From the NCBI GenBank assembly GCA_902604035.1, contig CACKXG010000001.1, forward strand, positions 1 to 64,000: a DNA stretch of 64,000 bases, written 5' to 3'. Shown in pieces: positions 48,339 to 58,246 of the stretch. Source of the stretch: an uncultured Pelagibacteraceae bacterium. Its GTDB lineage: Bacteria > Pseudomonadota > Alphaproteobacteria > Pelagibacterales > Pelagibacteraceae. Under the pieces are notes generated by a model, which saw only the letters and a program-made list of their open reading frames with translations, made no database searches and was not told the DNA's origin. Positions within the stretch are counted from its first letter, which is position 1; every line of letters begins with the position of its first letter. A program made the translations under genes and the position numbers.

Positions 48339-50102
48339 TTAATTAAATTTAAAATTCATTATATTAGAACTTCCAGAAATAGCAGATTTGTAATGATACT
48401 CAGCTCTAGGCAATACCTTATCAAAATAAAATTTTGCTGTATTTATTTTATCACTATAAAATTCTTTATTTTTTTCAAAATCACTAAAACTTACATCTAA
48501 AATTTTTATCCAAGCATAAGCAATTGAAACATATCCCAGACTTCTCAAATAATCATTTGCTGCAGCACTAACATCGTCTTTTTCGATTTTATGTTTATCC
48601 TTAATCCAGTCGGTAAACTTAGATAAAATATCTAAATAATGATTTAATTCTTTTGAAAATGTTTTTACTTTTTCATTTTTACTATCACATTCAGATTTAA
48701 TCATATCTAAAAACTTATTGATAACATCGCCATTTTTATTTGATAATTTTCTAAATACTAAATCTGCTGCCTGAACAGAATTTGTTCCTTCATAAATTGG
48801 GGTAATACGATTATCTCTATATAATTGCTCTATTCCTTGGTCTTTAGTGTACCCATATCCACCATGTATTTGCATCGCGTCGTTCGTAATTTCCATAGCT
48901 AAATCTGTAAATAATGATTTAACAACTGGTGTCATCAATGAAACATAATCCAAAGCTTCTTGTTTAATCTTTTCATCTGGATGATAAAGACTCACCTCAG
49001 TTTGTTGTGACAACCAAAAACATAAAGCTCTTTCTCCTTCAATAATTGATTTCATATTAAGTAAAGATCTTCTAATATCCGCATGATCTATTATAAAGTC
49101 TGCACCATTTGTAGATTTTGAATTATTTGTTTTTCCTTGCTTTCTCTCTTTTGCATAAGCAAGTGAGTTCTGATACGCAATTTCAGAAATTCCTAAACCT
49201 TGAATGCCTACCACTATTCTCTCAAGGTTCATCATGGTAAACATAGCACTAAGACCTTTATCTTTGTTACCAATCATATAACCAGTTGCTTCATCAAAAT
49301 TTAACACACATGTTGCTGAACCCTTTATTCCCATTTTGCTCTCTATAGATCCTGTTGAAATTCCATTTCTTTGACCAACACTACCATCTTCATTTACAAT
49401 AAATTTTGGTACTAAAAATAAACTAATTCCTTTAGTGCCCGCTGGAGAGTCTGTTGATCTTGCTAAAACTAAATGAATAATATTTTCAGTTAAGTCATGA
49501 TCACCAGAAGTTATAAAAATCTTTTGACCACTAATTTTATAGGTGTCATCAGATTGTTTTACGGCTTTGGTTTTTAACAAACCTAAGTCTGTACCACAGA
49601 CTGGTTCTGTTAAACACATAGTGCCACTCCATTTACCTTCGACGATCTTTGGTAAATATTTATCTTTAATTTCATCTGAAGCATGATGATTAATACAATT
49701 ATAGGCACCAATACTAAGTTCACTATATAATTTAAATGACAAACTGGCTGAGGAAAGCATTTCATCAAAGAACGCGCTTACTGTTTTTGGCATTCCTTGG
49801 CCTCCATATTTGGGGTCACAAGACAATGACGTCCAACCATCTTCGATGTATTTCTGATATGCTTCTTTATAACCCGGTGGTGTTCTGACAACACCATTTT
49901 CTAAAATTGCTGGATTTTCGTCACCTGCTTTAGCAAGAGGTAAAATTAAGTTTTGATTTATTTTAGCTGCTTCTTCTAAAATATCTTTAACAAGATCTGC
50001 ACTCACCTCATTATATTTTTCAAGCTCATTATAATTTTTATTATCTCTTAATTTTTCAAAGAGAAACATCATGTCTTTTACTGGTGCGGTGTAACTTGGC
50101 AT
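48339..50102 (-). CDS. dmdC: Acyl-CoA dehydrogenase, probably methylmercaptopropionyl-CoA dehydrogenase (DmdC-like)
   Basis: 587 aa; WSGTMCLTEPVCGTDLGLLKTKA; ITSGDHDLTENIIHLVLARS; MQIHGGYGYTKDQGIEQLYRDNRITPIYEGTNSVQAADLV; context. Confidence 0.8.
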   Translation of the reverse strand: MPSYTAPVKDMMFLFEKLRDNKNYNELEKYNEVSADLVKDILEEAAKINQNLILPLAKAGDENPAILENGVVRTPPGYKEAYQKYIEDGWTSLSCDPKYGGQGMPKTVSAFFDEMLSSASLSFKLYSELSIGAYNCINHHASDEIKDKYLPKIVEGKWSGTMCLTEPVCGTDLGLLKTKAVKQSDDTYKISGQKIFITSGDHDLTENIIHLVLARSTDSPAGTKGISLFLVPKFIVNEDGSVGQRNGISTGSIESKMGIKGSATCVLNFDEATGYMIGNKDKGLSAMFTMMNLERIVVGIQGLGISEIAYQNSLAYAKERKQGKTNNSKSTNGADFIIDHADIRRSLLNMKSIIEGERALCFWLSQQTEVSLYHPDEKIKQEALDYVSLMTPVVKSLFTDLAMEITNDAMQIHGGYGYTKDQGIEQLYRDNRITPIYEGTNSVQAADLVFRKLSNKNGDVINKFLDMIKSECDSKNEKVKTFSKELNHYLDILSKFTDWIKDKHKIEKDDVSAAANDYLRSLGYVSIAYAWIKILDVSFSDFEKNKEFYSDKINTAKFYFDKVLPRAEYHYKSAISGSSNIMNFKFN

Positions 50103-50128
50103 ATTTAAAGCTTAGAATAATTCTAGTT

Positions 50129-51235
50129 TTATTGCAATTTTGAAATTATCGCATCACCCATTGCTGACGTGGAAATTTCTTTCATACCCTCTGACATTAT
50201 ATCTTTAGTTCTTAACCCATCATTTAAAACATCTTGAACTGCTTTTTCTAAAATATCTGCTTCTTTATCAAGATCTAAAGAATATCTTAGTGCCATAGCA
50301 AAGCTCAAAATAGAAGCAATTGGATTTGCTATCCCCTTACCAGCTATATCTGGAGCTGACCCGTGTATAGGCTCGTACATCGCTCTCATCTCACCATCTT
50401 TATTTTTTGCGCCTAAAGATGCTGATGGCAAAAGACCTAAAGATCCCGTTAACATCGAAGCTTGGTCCGACAACATATCTCCAAACAAATTATCTGTTAC
50501 AATCACATCAAATTGTTTTGGGTTTCTTAAAAGCTGCATAGCACAATTGTCTGCTAACATATGACTTAATTCTACATCTTTGTATTCTTTTTCATGAAGT
50601 TCTTGGACTTCTTCTTTCCACAATTGTCCTGCCTCCATCACATTTGATTTTTCACATGAAGTAACCTTGTTTGATCTTTTTCTAGCTAAATCAAAAGCAA
50701 TCCTAGCTACTCTAGTAATTTCGCTAGTCGTATAAGTGTGTGTATTAATTCCTTTTCTTTCTCCATTTTCAATTGGCTTAATTCCTCTAGGTTCACCAAA
50801 ATATATTCCACCCGTTAACTCTCTTACCATCATTATATCTAGTCCTGAAACTACCTCTGGCTTTAGGGTTGAAGCATCTACTAATTGTTTAAAACAAATT
50901 GCAGGCCTTAAGTTAGCAAAAAGCTTTAATTCTTTTCTAAGTTTTAATAATGCTCTTTCTGGTTTTTTGGAAAATTCTAGGTTATCCCATGTAGGACCAC
51001 CAACTGCTCCAAGCATAATTACTTCACTTTCTAGTGCTTTGTAAAAAACCTCATCAGTGATTGGGGTACCGTGTTTATCATAAGAACAACCACCAACTAG
51101 CTCCTGATCAATTTCAAAATCTAAAGATTTTTTATCATTAAACCAGTTTATAATTTTTTTTACCTCAGCTATTACCTCCGGACCAATACCATCACCAGGA
51201 AGTAAAAGTATTTTTCTTTTTTTTACTTTAATCAT
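50129..51235 (-). CDS. leuB: 3-isopropylmalate dehydrogenase
   Basis: [65 protein letters not shown]. Confidence 0.96.
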   Translation of the reverse strand: MIKVKKRKILLLPGDGIGPEVIAEVKKIINWFNDKKSLDFEIDQELVGGCSYDKHGTPITDEVFYKALESEVIMLGAVGGPTWDNLEFSKKPERALLKLRKELKLFANLRPAICFKQLVDASTLKPEVVSGLDIMMVRELTGGIYFGEPRGIKPIENGERKGINTHTYTTSEITRVARIAFDLARKRSNKVTSCEKSNVMEAGQLWKEEVQELHEKEYKDVELSHMLADNCAMQLLRNPKQFDVIVTDNLFGDMLSDQASMLTGSLGLLPSASLGAKNKDGEMRAMYEPIHGSAPDIAGKGIANPIASILSFAMALRYSLDLDKEADILEKAVQDVLNDGLRTKDIMSEGMKEISTSAMGDAIISKLQ

Positions 51236-51833
51236 TAAATACCCAAGGCTTTTCGTTTTTTAAATTTGTTTCAAAGTTTTCTATTTTTTCTGATTTTTTT
51301 AGCGATAAAGCGATATCATCAAGTCCTTCTAACAAACATTTTTTCTTAAATGGATCAACTTCAAATTTTAGCTCATTATTTCCATAAATTATTTTTTCCT
51401 CTTGCAAATCAATAGAAATTTCTTCTTGTCTATTTGCGTATTCAGATAGCTCTTTTATTTTTTCTTCTTCAAGGATTATAGGCAAAATTCCATTTTTAAA
51501 ACAATTACTAAAAAAAATATCTGCATAACTTGAACTTATTACACAAGTAATTCCAAAATCTAATAAAGCCCAAGGAGCATGTTCTCTTGACGAACCACAT
51601 CCAAAGTTTTTTCCAGCAATTAAAATTTTAGATTGATTAAATGGATCTTTGTTTAACACAAAATCATTTATTTCTTTGCCTTGATCATCATATCTCATTT
51701 CAAAAAACAAATTTTTTCCAAGGCCAGTTCTTTTGATAGTTTTTAAAAACTGTTTTGGAATTATCATGTCTGTATCAATATTTACAATTGGTAAATAAGC
51801 TGGGATACTTTTTAATTTATTAAATTTTTGCAT
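51228..51833 (-). CDS. leuD: 3-isopropylmalate dehydratase small subunit
   Basis: [55 protein letters not shown]. Confidence 0.96.
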   Translation of the reverse strand: MQKFNKLKSIPAYLPIVNIDTDMIIPKQFLKTIKRTGLGKNLFFEMRYDDQGKEINDFVLNKDPFNQSKILIAGKNFGCGSSREHAPWALLDFGITCVISSSYADIFFSNCFKNGILPIILEEEKIKELSEYANRQEEISIDLQEEKIIYGNNELKFEVDPFKKKCLLEGLDDIALSLKKSEKIENFETNLKNEKPWVFND

Positions 51834-53237
51834 TTAGTTTTGATACTTTCTGACATCATCTAAATTACCTGAAATTGCAGCTGCTGCAGCCATTCCTGGA
51901 CTAACTAGATGGGTTCTACCACCTCTACCTTGTCTTCCCTCAAAATTTCTATTTGATGTAGAGGCGCATCTTTCTTCTGGTTTTAATTTATCAGCATTCA
52001 TCGCTAAACACATAGAACAACCTGGTTCTCTCCATTCAAACCCTGAGCTAACAAAAATTTTATCTAGTCCTTCTTGTTCTGCCTGTTCTTTAACTAGGCC
52101 TGAGCCCGGAACTACTATAGCGTTAACATGCGATGATACTTTTTTATCTTTTAAGATCTTTGCTGCTTCTCTCAAATCTTCTATTCTGCCATTAGTACAA
52201 CTACCAATAAATACTTTATCTATTTTTATATCTCTGGCTGCCATGTCAGGTTTTAAACCCATATACTTTAAAGCTCTTTCAATTGAATTTTTTTTATCTT
52301 CATCAGTCTCATTATTTGGATTTGGAACTTTTCCATCAATTGTTATTACATCTTGTGGTGATGTACCCCATGTAATCATAGGTAAAATTTCATTTGCATT
52401 AAGGCTAATTTCTTTATCAAAACTAGCATCAGAGTCTGTTTTTAAAGCTTCCCAATAGTTCAAAGCTTTATCCCAATTTTCACCTTTTGGAGACATTGGT
52501 TTTCCTTTTAAATATTCAAAAATTTTTTCATCTGGTGCAATTAATCCTGCTCTTGCACCACCTTCAATTGTCATATTGCAAATAGTCATTCTTTGCTCAA
52601 CACTTAAAGATCTTATTAAATCTCCAGCATATTCCACAACAGATCCTGTTCCACCTGCTGTACCTATTTTTCCAATTATTTGAAGTATTACATCTTTAGA
52701 AGTAACTCCTAAAGGAAGTTCACCATTAACATTAATTCTAAAATTTTTAGCTTTCTTTTGAACTAGTGTTTGGGTCGCTAAAACATGCTCAACTTCTGAA
52801 GTTCCTATTCCAAATGCTAAAGCACCAAATGCTCCATGCGTTGCGGTATGACTGTCTCCACAAACAATAACTGTACCTGGTTGAGTAAAACCCTGCTCAG
52901 GTCCTATAATATGAACGATACCTTGCCTCTTATCATCCATACCAAATAACTGAACACCGAATTCTTTACAATTTGCCTCTAAAGTATCTACTTGAATTTT
53001 TGACTCTTCATCTGAAATACCTTTTGATCTGTCAGTTGTTGGAACATTATGGTCTGCAACTGCTAAAGTTAAATTTGGGTGTCTAACTTTTCTATTAGAA
53101 TTTCTTAATCCTTCAAAAGCTTGGGGGCTTGTCACCTCATGAATTAAATGTCTATCTACAAAAAGTAAAGATGTGCCATCATCTTGTTGATCAACTAGAT
53201 GATCGTTCCAAATTTTATCGTATAATGTTGTAGACAT
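51834..53237 (-). CDS. leuC: 3-isopropylmalate dehydratase large subunit
   Basis: [75 protein letters not shown]. Confidence 0.97.
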   Translation of the reverse strand: MSTTLYDKIWNDHLVDQQDDGTSLLFVDRHLIHEVTSPQAFEGLRNSNRKVRHPNLTLAVADHNVPTTDRSKGISDEESKIQVDTLEANCKEFGVQLFGMDDKRQGIVHIIGPEQGFTQPGTVIVCGDSHTATHGAFGALAFGIGTSEVEHVLATQTLVQKKAKNFRINVNGELPLGVTSKDVILQIIGKIGTAGGTGSVVEYAGDLIRSLSVEQRMTICNMTIEGGARAGLIAPDEKIFEYLKGKPMSPKGENWDKALNYWEALKTDSDASFDKEISLNANEILPMITWGTSPQDVITIDGKVPNPNNETDEDKKNSIERALKYMGLKPDMAARDIKIDKVFIGSCTNGRIEDLREAAKILKDKKVSSHVNAIVVPGSGLVKEQAEQEGLDKIFVSSGFEWREPGCSMCLAMNADKLKPEERCASTSNRNFEGRQGRGGRTHLVSPGMAAAAAISGNLDDVRKYQN

Positions 53238-53248
53238 TGAAAAAAAAA

Positions 53249-53824
53249 TTATTTTTTTTCTGTAGAGCTTTCTGATTTTTGTTCTTCTTTAGGAGCCTCT
53301 GCTGATGGAGCCGCCTCTTCTTTAGGTGCTGCTTCTGCTTTAGGGGCTTCTTCTTTAGGTGCTGCTTCTGCTTTAGGGGCTTCTTCTTTTGGTGCTTCTA
53401 CTGCAGGAGCTACATTTTCCTCTGTCACTGTTTCAGGTTTTGCCTCGATATCAATACCAATTTTTTTTCTAATTTTTTCAGCAATCCTTGCTGATTTACC
53501 AGTTCTGTCTCTTAGATAGTAAAGTTTTGCTCTTCTTACTTTACCTGATCTAATAACCTTAATTGAATCAATTAAAGTTCCAAATAATGGGAAAGTTCTC
53601 TCAACACCCTCTCCAAAGGAAATTTTTCTAACTGTAAAAGATGAGTTTAGGTCTCTGCTTTTTTTAGCAATACATACTCCCTCAAAATATTGAATTCTTT
53701 CTTTTTTACCTTCGGTAATTCTCACACCAACCTTAACAACATCTCCAGGATAAAATTCTGGAATTTTTTTCTCTGAAAGAATTTTGTTAACGTTATGCTG
53801 GTTTATTTCTTCAATTGTTTTCAT
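53249..53824 (-). CDS. rplS: 50S ribosomal protein L19 with low-complexity C-terminal extension
   Basis: [60 protein letters not shown]; tail [32 protein letters not shown]... Confidence 0.95.
   Translation of the reverse strand: MKTIEEINQHNVNKILSEKKIPEFYPGDVVKVGVRITEGKKERIQYFEGVCIAKKSRDLNSSFTVRKISFGEGVERTFPLFGTLIDSIKVIRSGKVRRAKLYYLRDRTGKSARIAEKIRKKIGIDIEAKPETVTEENVAPAVEAPKEEAPKAEAAPKEEAPKAEAAPKEEAAPSAEAPKEEQKSESSTEKK
53316..53381 (-). repeat. Perfect 33-bp tandem duplication in the rplS tail
   Basis: TCTTCTTTAGGTGCTGCTTCTGCTTTAGGGGCT at 53316-53348 and 53349-53381 (plus-strand reading), with a partial third unit following. Confidence 0.93.
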
Positions 53825-53840
53825 GTTAATAATTATCAAG

Positions 53841-54527
53841 TTAATTCTTCTTATATTTTTCCCATAAATCTGGTCTTCGGACGCGTGTTATAGCCTCAGA
53901 TTGAGATAAACGCCAGTGTTTAATTTTATTATGATCACCTGATAATAGTACGTCTGGCACAGCTTTTTCCTCCCAAATTTGAGGTTTTGTATACTGAGGG
54001 TACTCTAGAAGACCATTTTCAAAGGTTTCATCTAATTTAGAGTTTTCATTTCCTAATACACCTGGCAGCAATCTTAAAATACTATCTATAACTACATATG
54101 CCGCTGACTCTCCACCTGACAAAACATAATCTCCAATACTAATTTCCTCAATATTTCTTGTTGAAAGTATTCTTTCATCCACACCTTCAAAATGACCACA
54201 AATTAAAGACAGAGATTTTTCATTAGCTAGCTCTTTTGCTAAATTTTGATCAAATTTTTTTCCTTTTGGTGATAAGTATAAAATTCTCTCATTCTCATTT
54301 TTGTTTTCATCTAAAGACTTTGCAAGAACATCTGCTTTTAACAACATCCCTGAACCACCCCCATAAGGTGTGTCATCTACTGTTTTATGTTTGTCATCAG
54401 CTGCATCTCTTATGTTTACAACTTTAAGTTTCCATAAATTATTTGATAAAGCTTTTCCATAAAGTCCTTTAGATAAAGGACCAGGAAAAACCTCTGGATA
54501 AAGTGTAAACACTTGAGCTTGCCACAT
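53841..54527 (-). CDS. trmD: tRNA (guanine-N1)-methyltransferase
   Basis: [86 protein letters not shown]. Confidence 0.97.
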   Translation of the reverse strand: MWQAQVFTLYPEVFPGPLSKGLYGKALSNNLWKLKVVNIRDAADDKHKTVDDTPYGGGSGMLLKADVLAKSLDENKNENERILYLSPKGKKFDQNLAKELANEKSLSLICGHFEGVDERILSTRNIEEISIGDYVLSGGESAAYVVIDSILRLLPGVLGNENSKLDETFENGLLEYPQYTKPQIWEEKAVPDVLLSGDHNKIKHWRLSQSEAITRVRRPDLWEKYKKN

Positions 54528-54541
54528 AAATAATCTTTAAA

Positions 54542-54973
54542 TTATTTTTTTTCCTCTGCTGGAGCTGCTTCTGCTTTAGGAGCTTCTTCCTTAGGAGCTT
54601 CTGCTGCTGGAGCTGCTTCTGCTTTAGGAGCTTCTTCCTTAGGAGCTTCTTTATTATCCTCTTCTTTTTTATTTCTCTCTTTTTTTGGCACTGCTTTATT
54701 TGGATTATTTCCATTTGCAGGCATAGGCATTAGTTCGTTCTCACCTAAAATTCTTGCTACTCTAGTTGTTGGTTGAGCTCCTTGACCAAGCCAATATTTA
54801 ATTCTCTCAGCTTCTAGGCCCACTCTTTCTTTTTTCTCTTTTGGTAATAGAGGATTAAAGAAACCAACCTTTTCTATAAATCTTCCATCTCTTGCAAAAC
54901 GACTGTCGGCAACAACAACTTTATAAACAGGACGTTTTTTTGTTCCACCTCTTGATAATCTTAATTTTAACAT
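54542..54973 (-). CDS. rpsP: 30S ribosomal protein S16 with low-complexity C-terminal extension
   Basis: [42 protein letters not shown]; tail [36 protein letters not shown]. Confidence 0.96.
   Translation of the reverse strand: MLKLRLSRGGTKKRPVYKVVVADSRFARDGRFIEKVGFFNPLLPKEKKERVGLEAERIKYWLGQGAQPTTRVARILGENELMPMPANGNNPNKAVPKKERNKKEEDNKEAPKEEAPKAEAAPAAEAPKEEAPKAEAAPAEEKK
54556..54651 (-). repeat. 48-bp tandem duplication in the rpsP tail (47/48 identical)
   Basis: CTGCTGGAGCTGCTTCTGCTTTAGGAGCTTCTTCCTTAGGAGCTTCTG at 54556-54603, repeated at 54604-54651 with one terminal mismatch. Confidence 0.93.
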
Positions 54974-54985
54974 TTCTTCTCCTTT

Positions 54986-56344
54986 TTACTTTAATTGATT
55001 AAATAGCTCTGGCGGTATACCTTTGTCAGACATACCTTTCAGATTTCCTTTTGACATCTTTTTCATCATTTCAGACATCATTTTAAATTGCTTAAGCAAT
55101 TTATTGATAGTGGCCGGATCTGTGCCAGAGCCATTAGCAATTCTTTTTTTTCTAGAACCATCTATTATTTTTGGGTTCTCTCTTTCTTTTTTTGTCATGG
55201 ATAAAATAACAGCTTCATTTTTAGTAATTATACTCTCATCAATTCCCGCTGAGTCCATTTGAGATTTAATTTTAGAAACTCCTGGCATAAAAGACATAAT
55301 TCCCTCAATACCACCCATTTTTTTCATTTGTCTTAATTGAGATAAATAATCTTCCATAGAAAATTGACCTTTTTTTAAATTTTCCTCTGCTTTTTTAAGA
55401 TTTTCTTCTCCTAAATCTTGAGCCGCCTTTTCTACAAGGGATACGATATCTCCCATACCAAGTATTCTGTTTGCAATTCTGTCTGGATGGAATACTTCAA
55501 GATTATCTATTTTTTCTCCTATCCCTAAAAATTTAATTGGAACGTTTGAAACATATTTCATACTCACTGCGGCTCCACCTCTTGCATCACCATCAGCCCT
55601 AGTTAAAATAATTCCAGATAAATTAACTGTATTTTTAAATTCTTTTGCCACTGAGGCTGCAACCTGACCTGTTAAAGAGTCTGCAACTAAGAAGGTTTCT
55701 GTTGGATTAATGACAGCTTCAATTTGCTTAATCTCACTCATCATTTGTAAGTCAATTTGAGTTCTACCAGCAGTATCAAATAAAATTACTTCAGCTCCAT
55801 TTAAATTAGCGGCACTTATTGCTCTTCTACAAATATCAGCAGGTTGCTGACCTTCTATAATAGGTAAAGTTAAAATATTATTTTGTTCTCCTAAAGATCT
55901 AAGTTGTTCTTGTGCAGCTGGTCTGTAAATATCTAGACTGACCATCATTACTTTTTTCTTTTTATTAGTTTCTAAAAATTTTGCTAATTTTGCTGTTGTT
56001 GTTGTTTTTCCAGAACCTTGTAACCCAACTAACATCATTGGGACAGGCGGTACTGCGTTTAAGTTTATCTCATTATTTGTTGCACCTAGTAAGTCTACAA
56101 GCTCATCGTAAACAATTTTAACAACCATATCCCCAGGAGAGGTAGACCTTATTATCTCTTGGCCTAATGCTTTTGGCTTAACTTTTTCAATAAAATCTTT
56201 TGCAACATCCAATGAGACATCTGCTTCAAGTAAGGCTTGCCTAATGCCTCTTAAACCTTCATCTACTTGAGCTTCATCAAGTGAAGGTGCTTTTTTAAGA
56301 GAAGAAAAAATTTCTTCAAATTTATTTGTTAAATTTTCAAACAT
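54986..56344 (-). CDS. ffh: Signal recognition particle protein Ffh
   Basis: VGLQGSGKTTTTAKLAKFL; LDIYRPAAQEQLR; FDTAGRTQID; LTRADGDARGGAAVS; Met-rich M domain. Start set at MFENLTNKFEEIF; the ORF extension to 56422 runs through the RNA leader. Confidence 0.96.
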   Translation of the reverse strand: MFENLTNKFEEIFSSLKKAPSLDEAQVDEGLRGIRQALLEADVSLDVAKDFIEKVKPKALGQEIIRSTSPGDMVVKIVYDELVDLLGATNNEINLNAVPPVPMMLVGLQGSGKTTTTAKLAKFLETNKKKKVMMVSLDIYRPAAQEQLRSLGEQNNILTLPIIEGQQPADICRRAISAANLNGAEVILFDTAGRTQIDLQMMSEIKQIEAVINPTETFLVADSLTGQVAASVAKEFKNTVNLSGIILTRADGDARGGAAVSMKYVSNVPIKFLGIGEKIDNLEVFHPDRIANRILGMGDIVSLVEKAAQDLGEENLKKAEENLKKGQFSMEDYLSQLRQMKKMGGIEGIMSFMPGVSKIKSQMDSAGIDESIITKNEAVILSMTKKERENPKIIDGSRKKRIANGSGTDPATINKLLKQFKMMSEMMKKMSKGNLKGMSDKGIPPELFNQLK

Positions 56345-56455
56345 ATTTATTACGCATAGCAGTAACGCACTAGTGGGCGAACCCTCGCTGACTAGTGTCG
56401 ATCTCTTTGTTTCCAAAGACACCGCAAAGTTAATGTTTTTGCGGAAACGGCAACA
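56345..56455 (-). ncRNA. Structured RNA leader of ffh (candidate match to the described Pelagibacter ffh cis-regulatory motif)
   Basis: Locally GC-richer leader. Minus-strand hairpins CCGCAAA/TTTGCGG (56444-56438 with 56428-56422), TCTTTG-GAAA-CAAAGA (56419-56404), and CACTAGT/ACTAGTG (56397-56391 with 56374-56368) enclosing GGG-TTCG-CCC. GNRA and UUCG tetraloops appear only in the minus-strand sense. Confidence 0.75.
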
Positions 56456-56504
56456 ACCTATAATAGAGGTTCAAAAAGTCAATAAATAAGTTAAATATCT
56501 ATAT

Positions 56505-57329
56505 ATGGATATTAAAGCTTTTAAAATGGACGGTTTAGGTAATGATTTTGTCATCATAGATAATAGGCAAACAATTACAAATTTGACGAAAGAGCAAATA
56601 ATAAAGATTTGTGACAGAAAATTTATTGGTTGTGACCAACTAATATTGATTAAAAAAAATGATATTTCAGATGCTTCATTAGAATTTTATAATTCAGATG
56701 GAGGAATGTCTGGTGCGTGTGGAAATGGTACAAGATGTATTGCTGATTTATTAGGGAAAGAAAATAACAAAAAAGAAATTATCTTAACAACTTTATCTGG
56801 CAAATTAAAATCAAATATTGTTGGAGAAAAAATGGTTTCAACAGAAATAGGTGTTGCAAAAACAAAATGGGATGAGATTCCATTGTCTAAAGAATTAAAT
56901 ACGAATAATTTGGGAATTAAAATTAATGACAAAAATAATAACGAATTTTCTGGCGGAACCGCTGTAAATGTTGGAAATCCACATGTGGTTTTTTTTGTTG
57001 ATAATAACGAAAATTTTGAAATTGAAAAAATTGGACCAAAAATTGAAACCCACTCTCTATTTCCAGAAAAATGTAATGTTACTTTAGCAACTGTTGTTAA
57101 CAAAGAATTGATAAAAGTTAGAGTGTGGGAAAGAGGAGCTGGGCTTACCAAGGCTTGTGGAACTGCAGCTTGTGCAACAGCTTTTGCCGCAAAACAAAAC
57201 GGACTGGTAAATGATAAAGTTGATATTGAATTTTCTACAGGTAGATTGACAATTTCAATTGATGAAAACAATAGTATTCATATGAAAGGACCAGTTTCAG
57301 ATATTGAGGAGATAAATTTTAAAATTTAA
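56505..57329 (+). CDS. dapF: Diaminopimelate epimerase
   Basis: KMDGLGNDFVIIDNR; YNSDGGMSGACGNGTRCIA; NVGNPHVVFFV; RVWERGAGLTKACGTAACATAFAA. Confidence 0.97.
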   Translation: MDIKAFKMDGLGNDFVIIDNRQTITNLTKEQIIKICDRKFIGCDQLILIKKNDISDASLEFYNSDGGMSGACGNGTRCIADLLGKENNKKEIILTTLSGKLKSNIVGEKMVSTEIGVAKTKWDEIPLSKELNTNNLGIKINDKNNNEFSGGTAVNVGNPHVVFFVDNNENFEIEKIGPKIETHSLFPEKCNVTLATVVNKELIKVRVWERGAGLTKACGTAACATAFAAKQNGLVNDKVDIEFSTGRLTISIDENNSIHMKGPVSDIEEINFKI

Positions 57330-58246
57330 TGGGAATTTTTGAAAAATTTAAATCAGGTTTTAAAAAAAGTGCCTCAGCTTTTACAACGGGTTTAAGAGAT
57401 ATAGTTGTAAAAAAAGAGATTGATGACAAAACATTAGACAAAATTGAAGATTACTTAATTCAATCCGATGTTGGTATTGTTTCTGCTTCAGAAATAAGAG
57501 AAATAATTTCTCAAACAAAAATTGATCCCAATAAAGATTTAACCGAAGAAATAAATAATATTTTAAAAAATTATATTATTTCAATTATGAAACCTTTAGA
57601 AAATATTGAATTCTTCAAAAAAAAAGAAAAATTAAATGCAACATTAATTTCAGGTGTCAATGGTGTTGGGAAGACAACTACTATTGGAAAAATAAGCAAA
57701 ATATTAAAGTGTAATGGAAACAAAGTAATGCTAGCTGCATCAGATACTTTTAGAGCAGCAGCTATAGAGCAACTAGAAAATTGGGCAAACAAAGTTGATG
57801 TTCAAATAACAAAATCATCTCAAGGCTCTGATCCTGCATCAGTCGCTTATAAGGCTATTGAGGAAGCATTAAACAATAATTTTAATCAAGTTTTAATTGA
57901 TACAGCTGGAAGACTACAAAATAAAAAAAATTTGATGGAAGAATATAAAAAAATTGCAAACGTTACTAAAAAAATTGATCCTGATGCTCCACATGATGTT
58001 ATTTTAGTTTTGGATGCAACCTCTGGCCAAAATGTAATTAATCAAGTTGAAGAATTTAATAAAATTATTCCAATAACTGGTCTTATTATGACAAAATTAG
58101 ATGGCACAGCAAAAGGAGGTATTCTTTTAGCTGTTGCTAAAAAATATAAACTACCAATTATTGCACTTGGATTGGGTGAAAAAGAAGATGATTTACAAAT
58201 TTTTGAGGCCGAAAAATTCGCTGAGGCATTTACTCAAATTAATTAA
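57329..58246 (+). CDS. ftsY: SRP receptor FtsY
   Basis: SGVNGVGKTTTIGKIS; AASDTFRAAAIEQLENWA; DTAGRLQNKKNLMEEYKK; LDGTAKGGILLAVAKKY; LGLGEKEDDLQIF. Confidence 0.97.
   Translation: MGIFEKFKSGFKKSASAFTTGLRDIVVKKEIDDKTLDKIEDYLIQSDVGIVSASEIREIISQTKIDPNKDLTEEINNILKNYIISIMKPLENIEFFKKKEKLNATLISGVNGVGKTTTIGKISKILKCNGNKVMLAASDTFRAAAIEQLENWANKVDVQITKSSQGSDPASVAYKAIEEALNNNFNQVLIDTAGRLQNKKNLMEEYKKIANVTKKIDPDAPHDVILVLDATSGQNVINQVEEFNKIIPITGLIMTKLDGTAKGGILLAVAKKYKLPIIALGLGEKEDDLQIFEAEKFAEAFTQIN

Noticed and set aside
54469-54714. ORF 81 aa rich in [16 protein letters not shown]
   Set aside because: Out-of-frame reading of the rpsP tail repeats; not a real lysine-rich protein.
56345-56422. N-terminal extension of ffh (MSLETKRSTLVSEGSPTSALLLCVIN...)
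   Set aside because: It reads straight through the hairpins of the RNA leader; MFENLTNKFEEIF at 56344 is the standard Ffh N-terminus.
56687-57271. 194-aa minus-strand ORF inside dapF
   Set aside because: Antisense shadow ORF of dapF.
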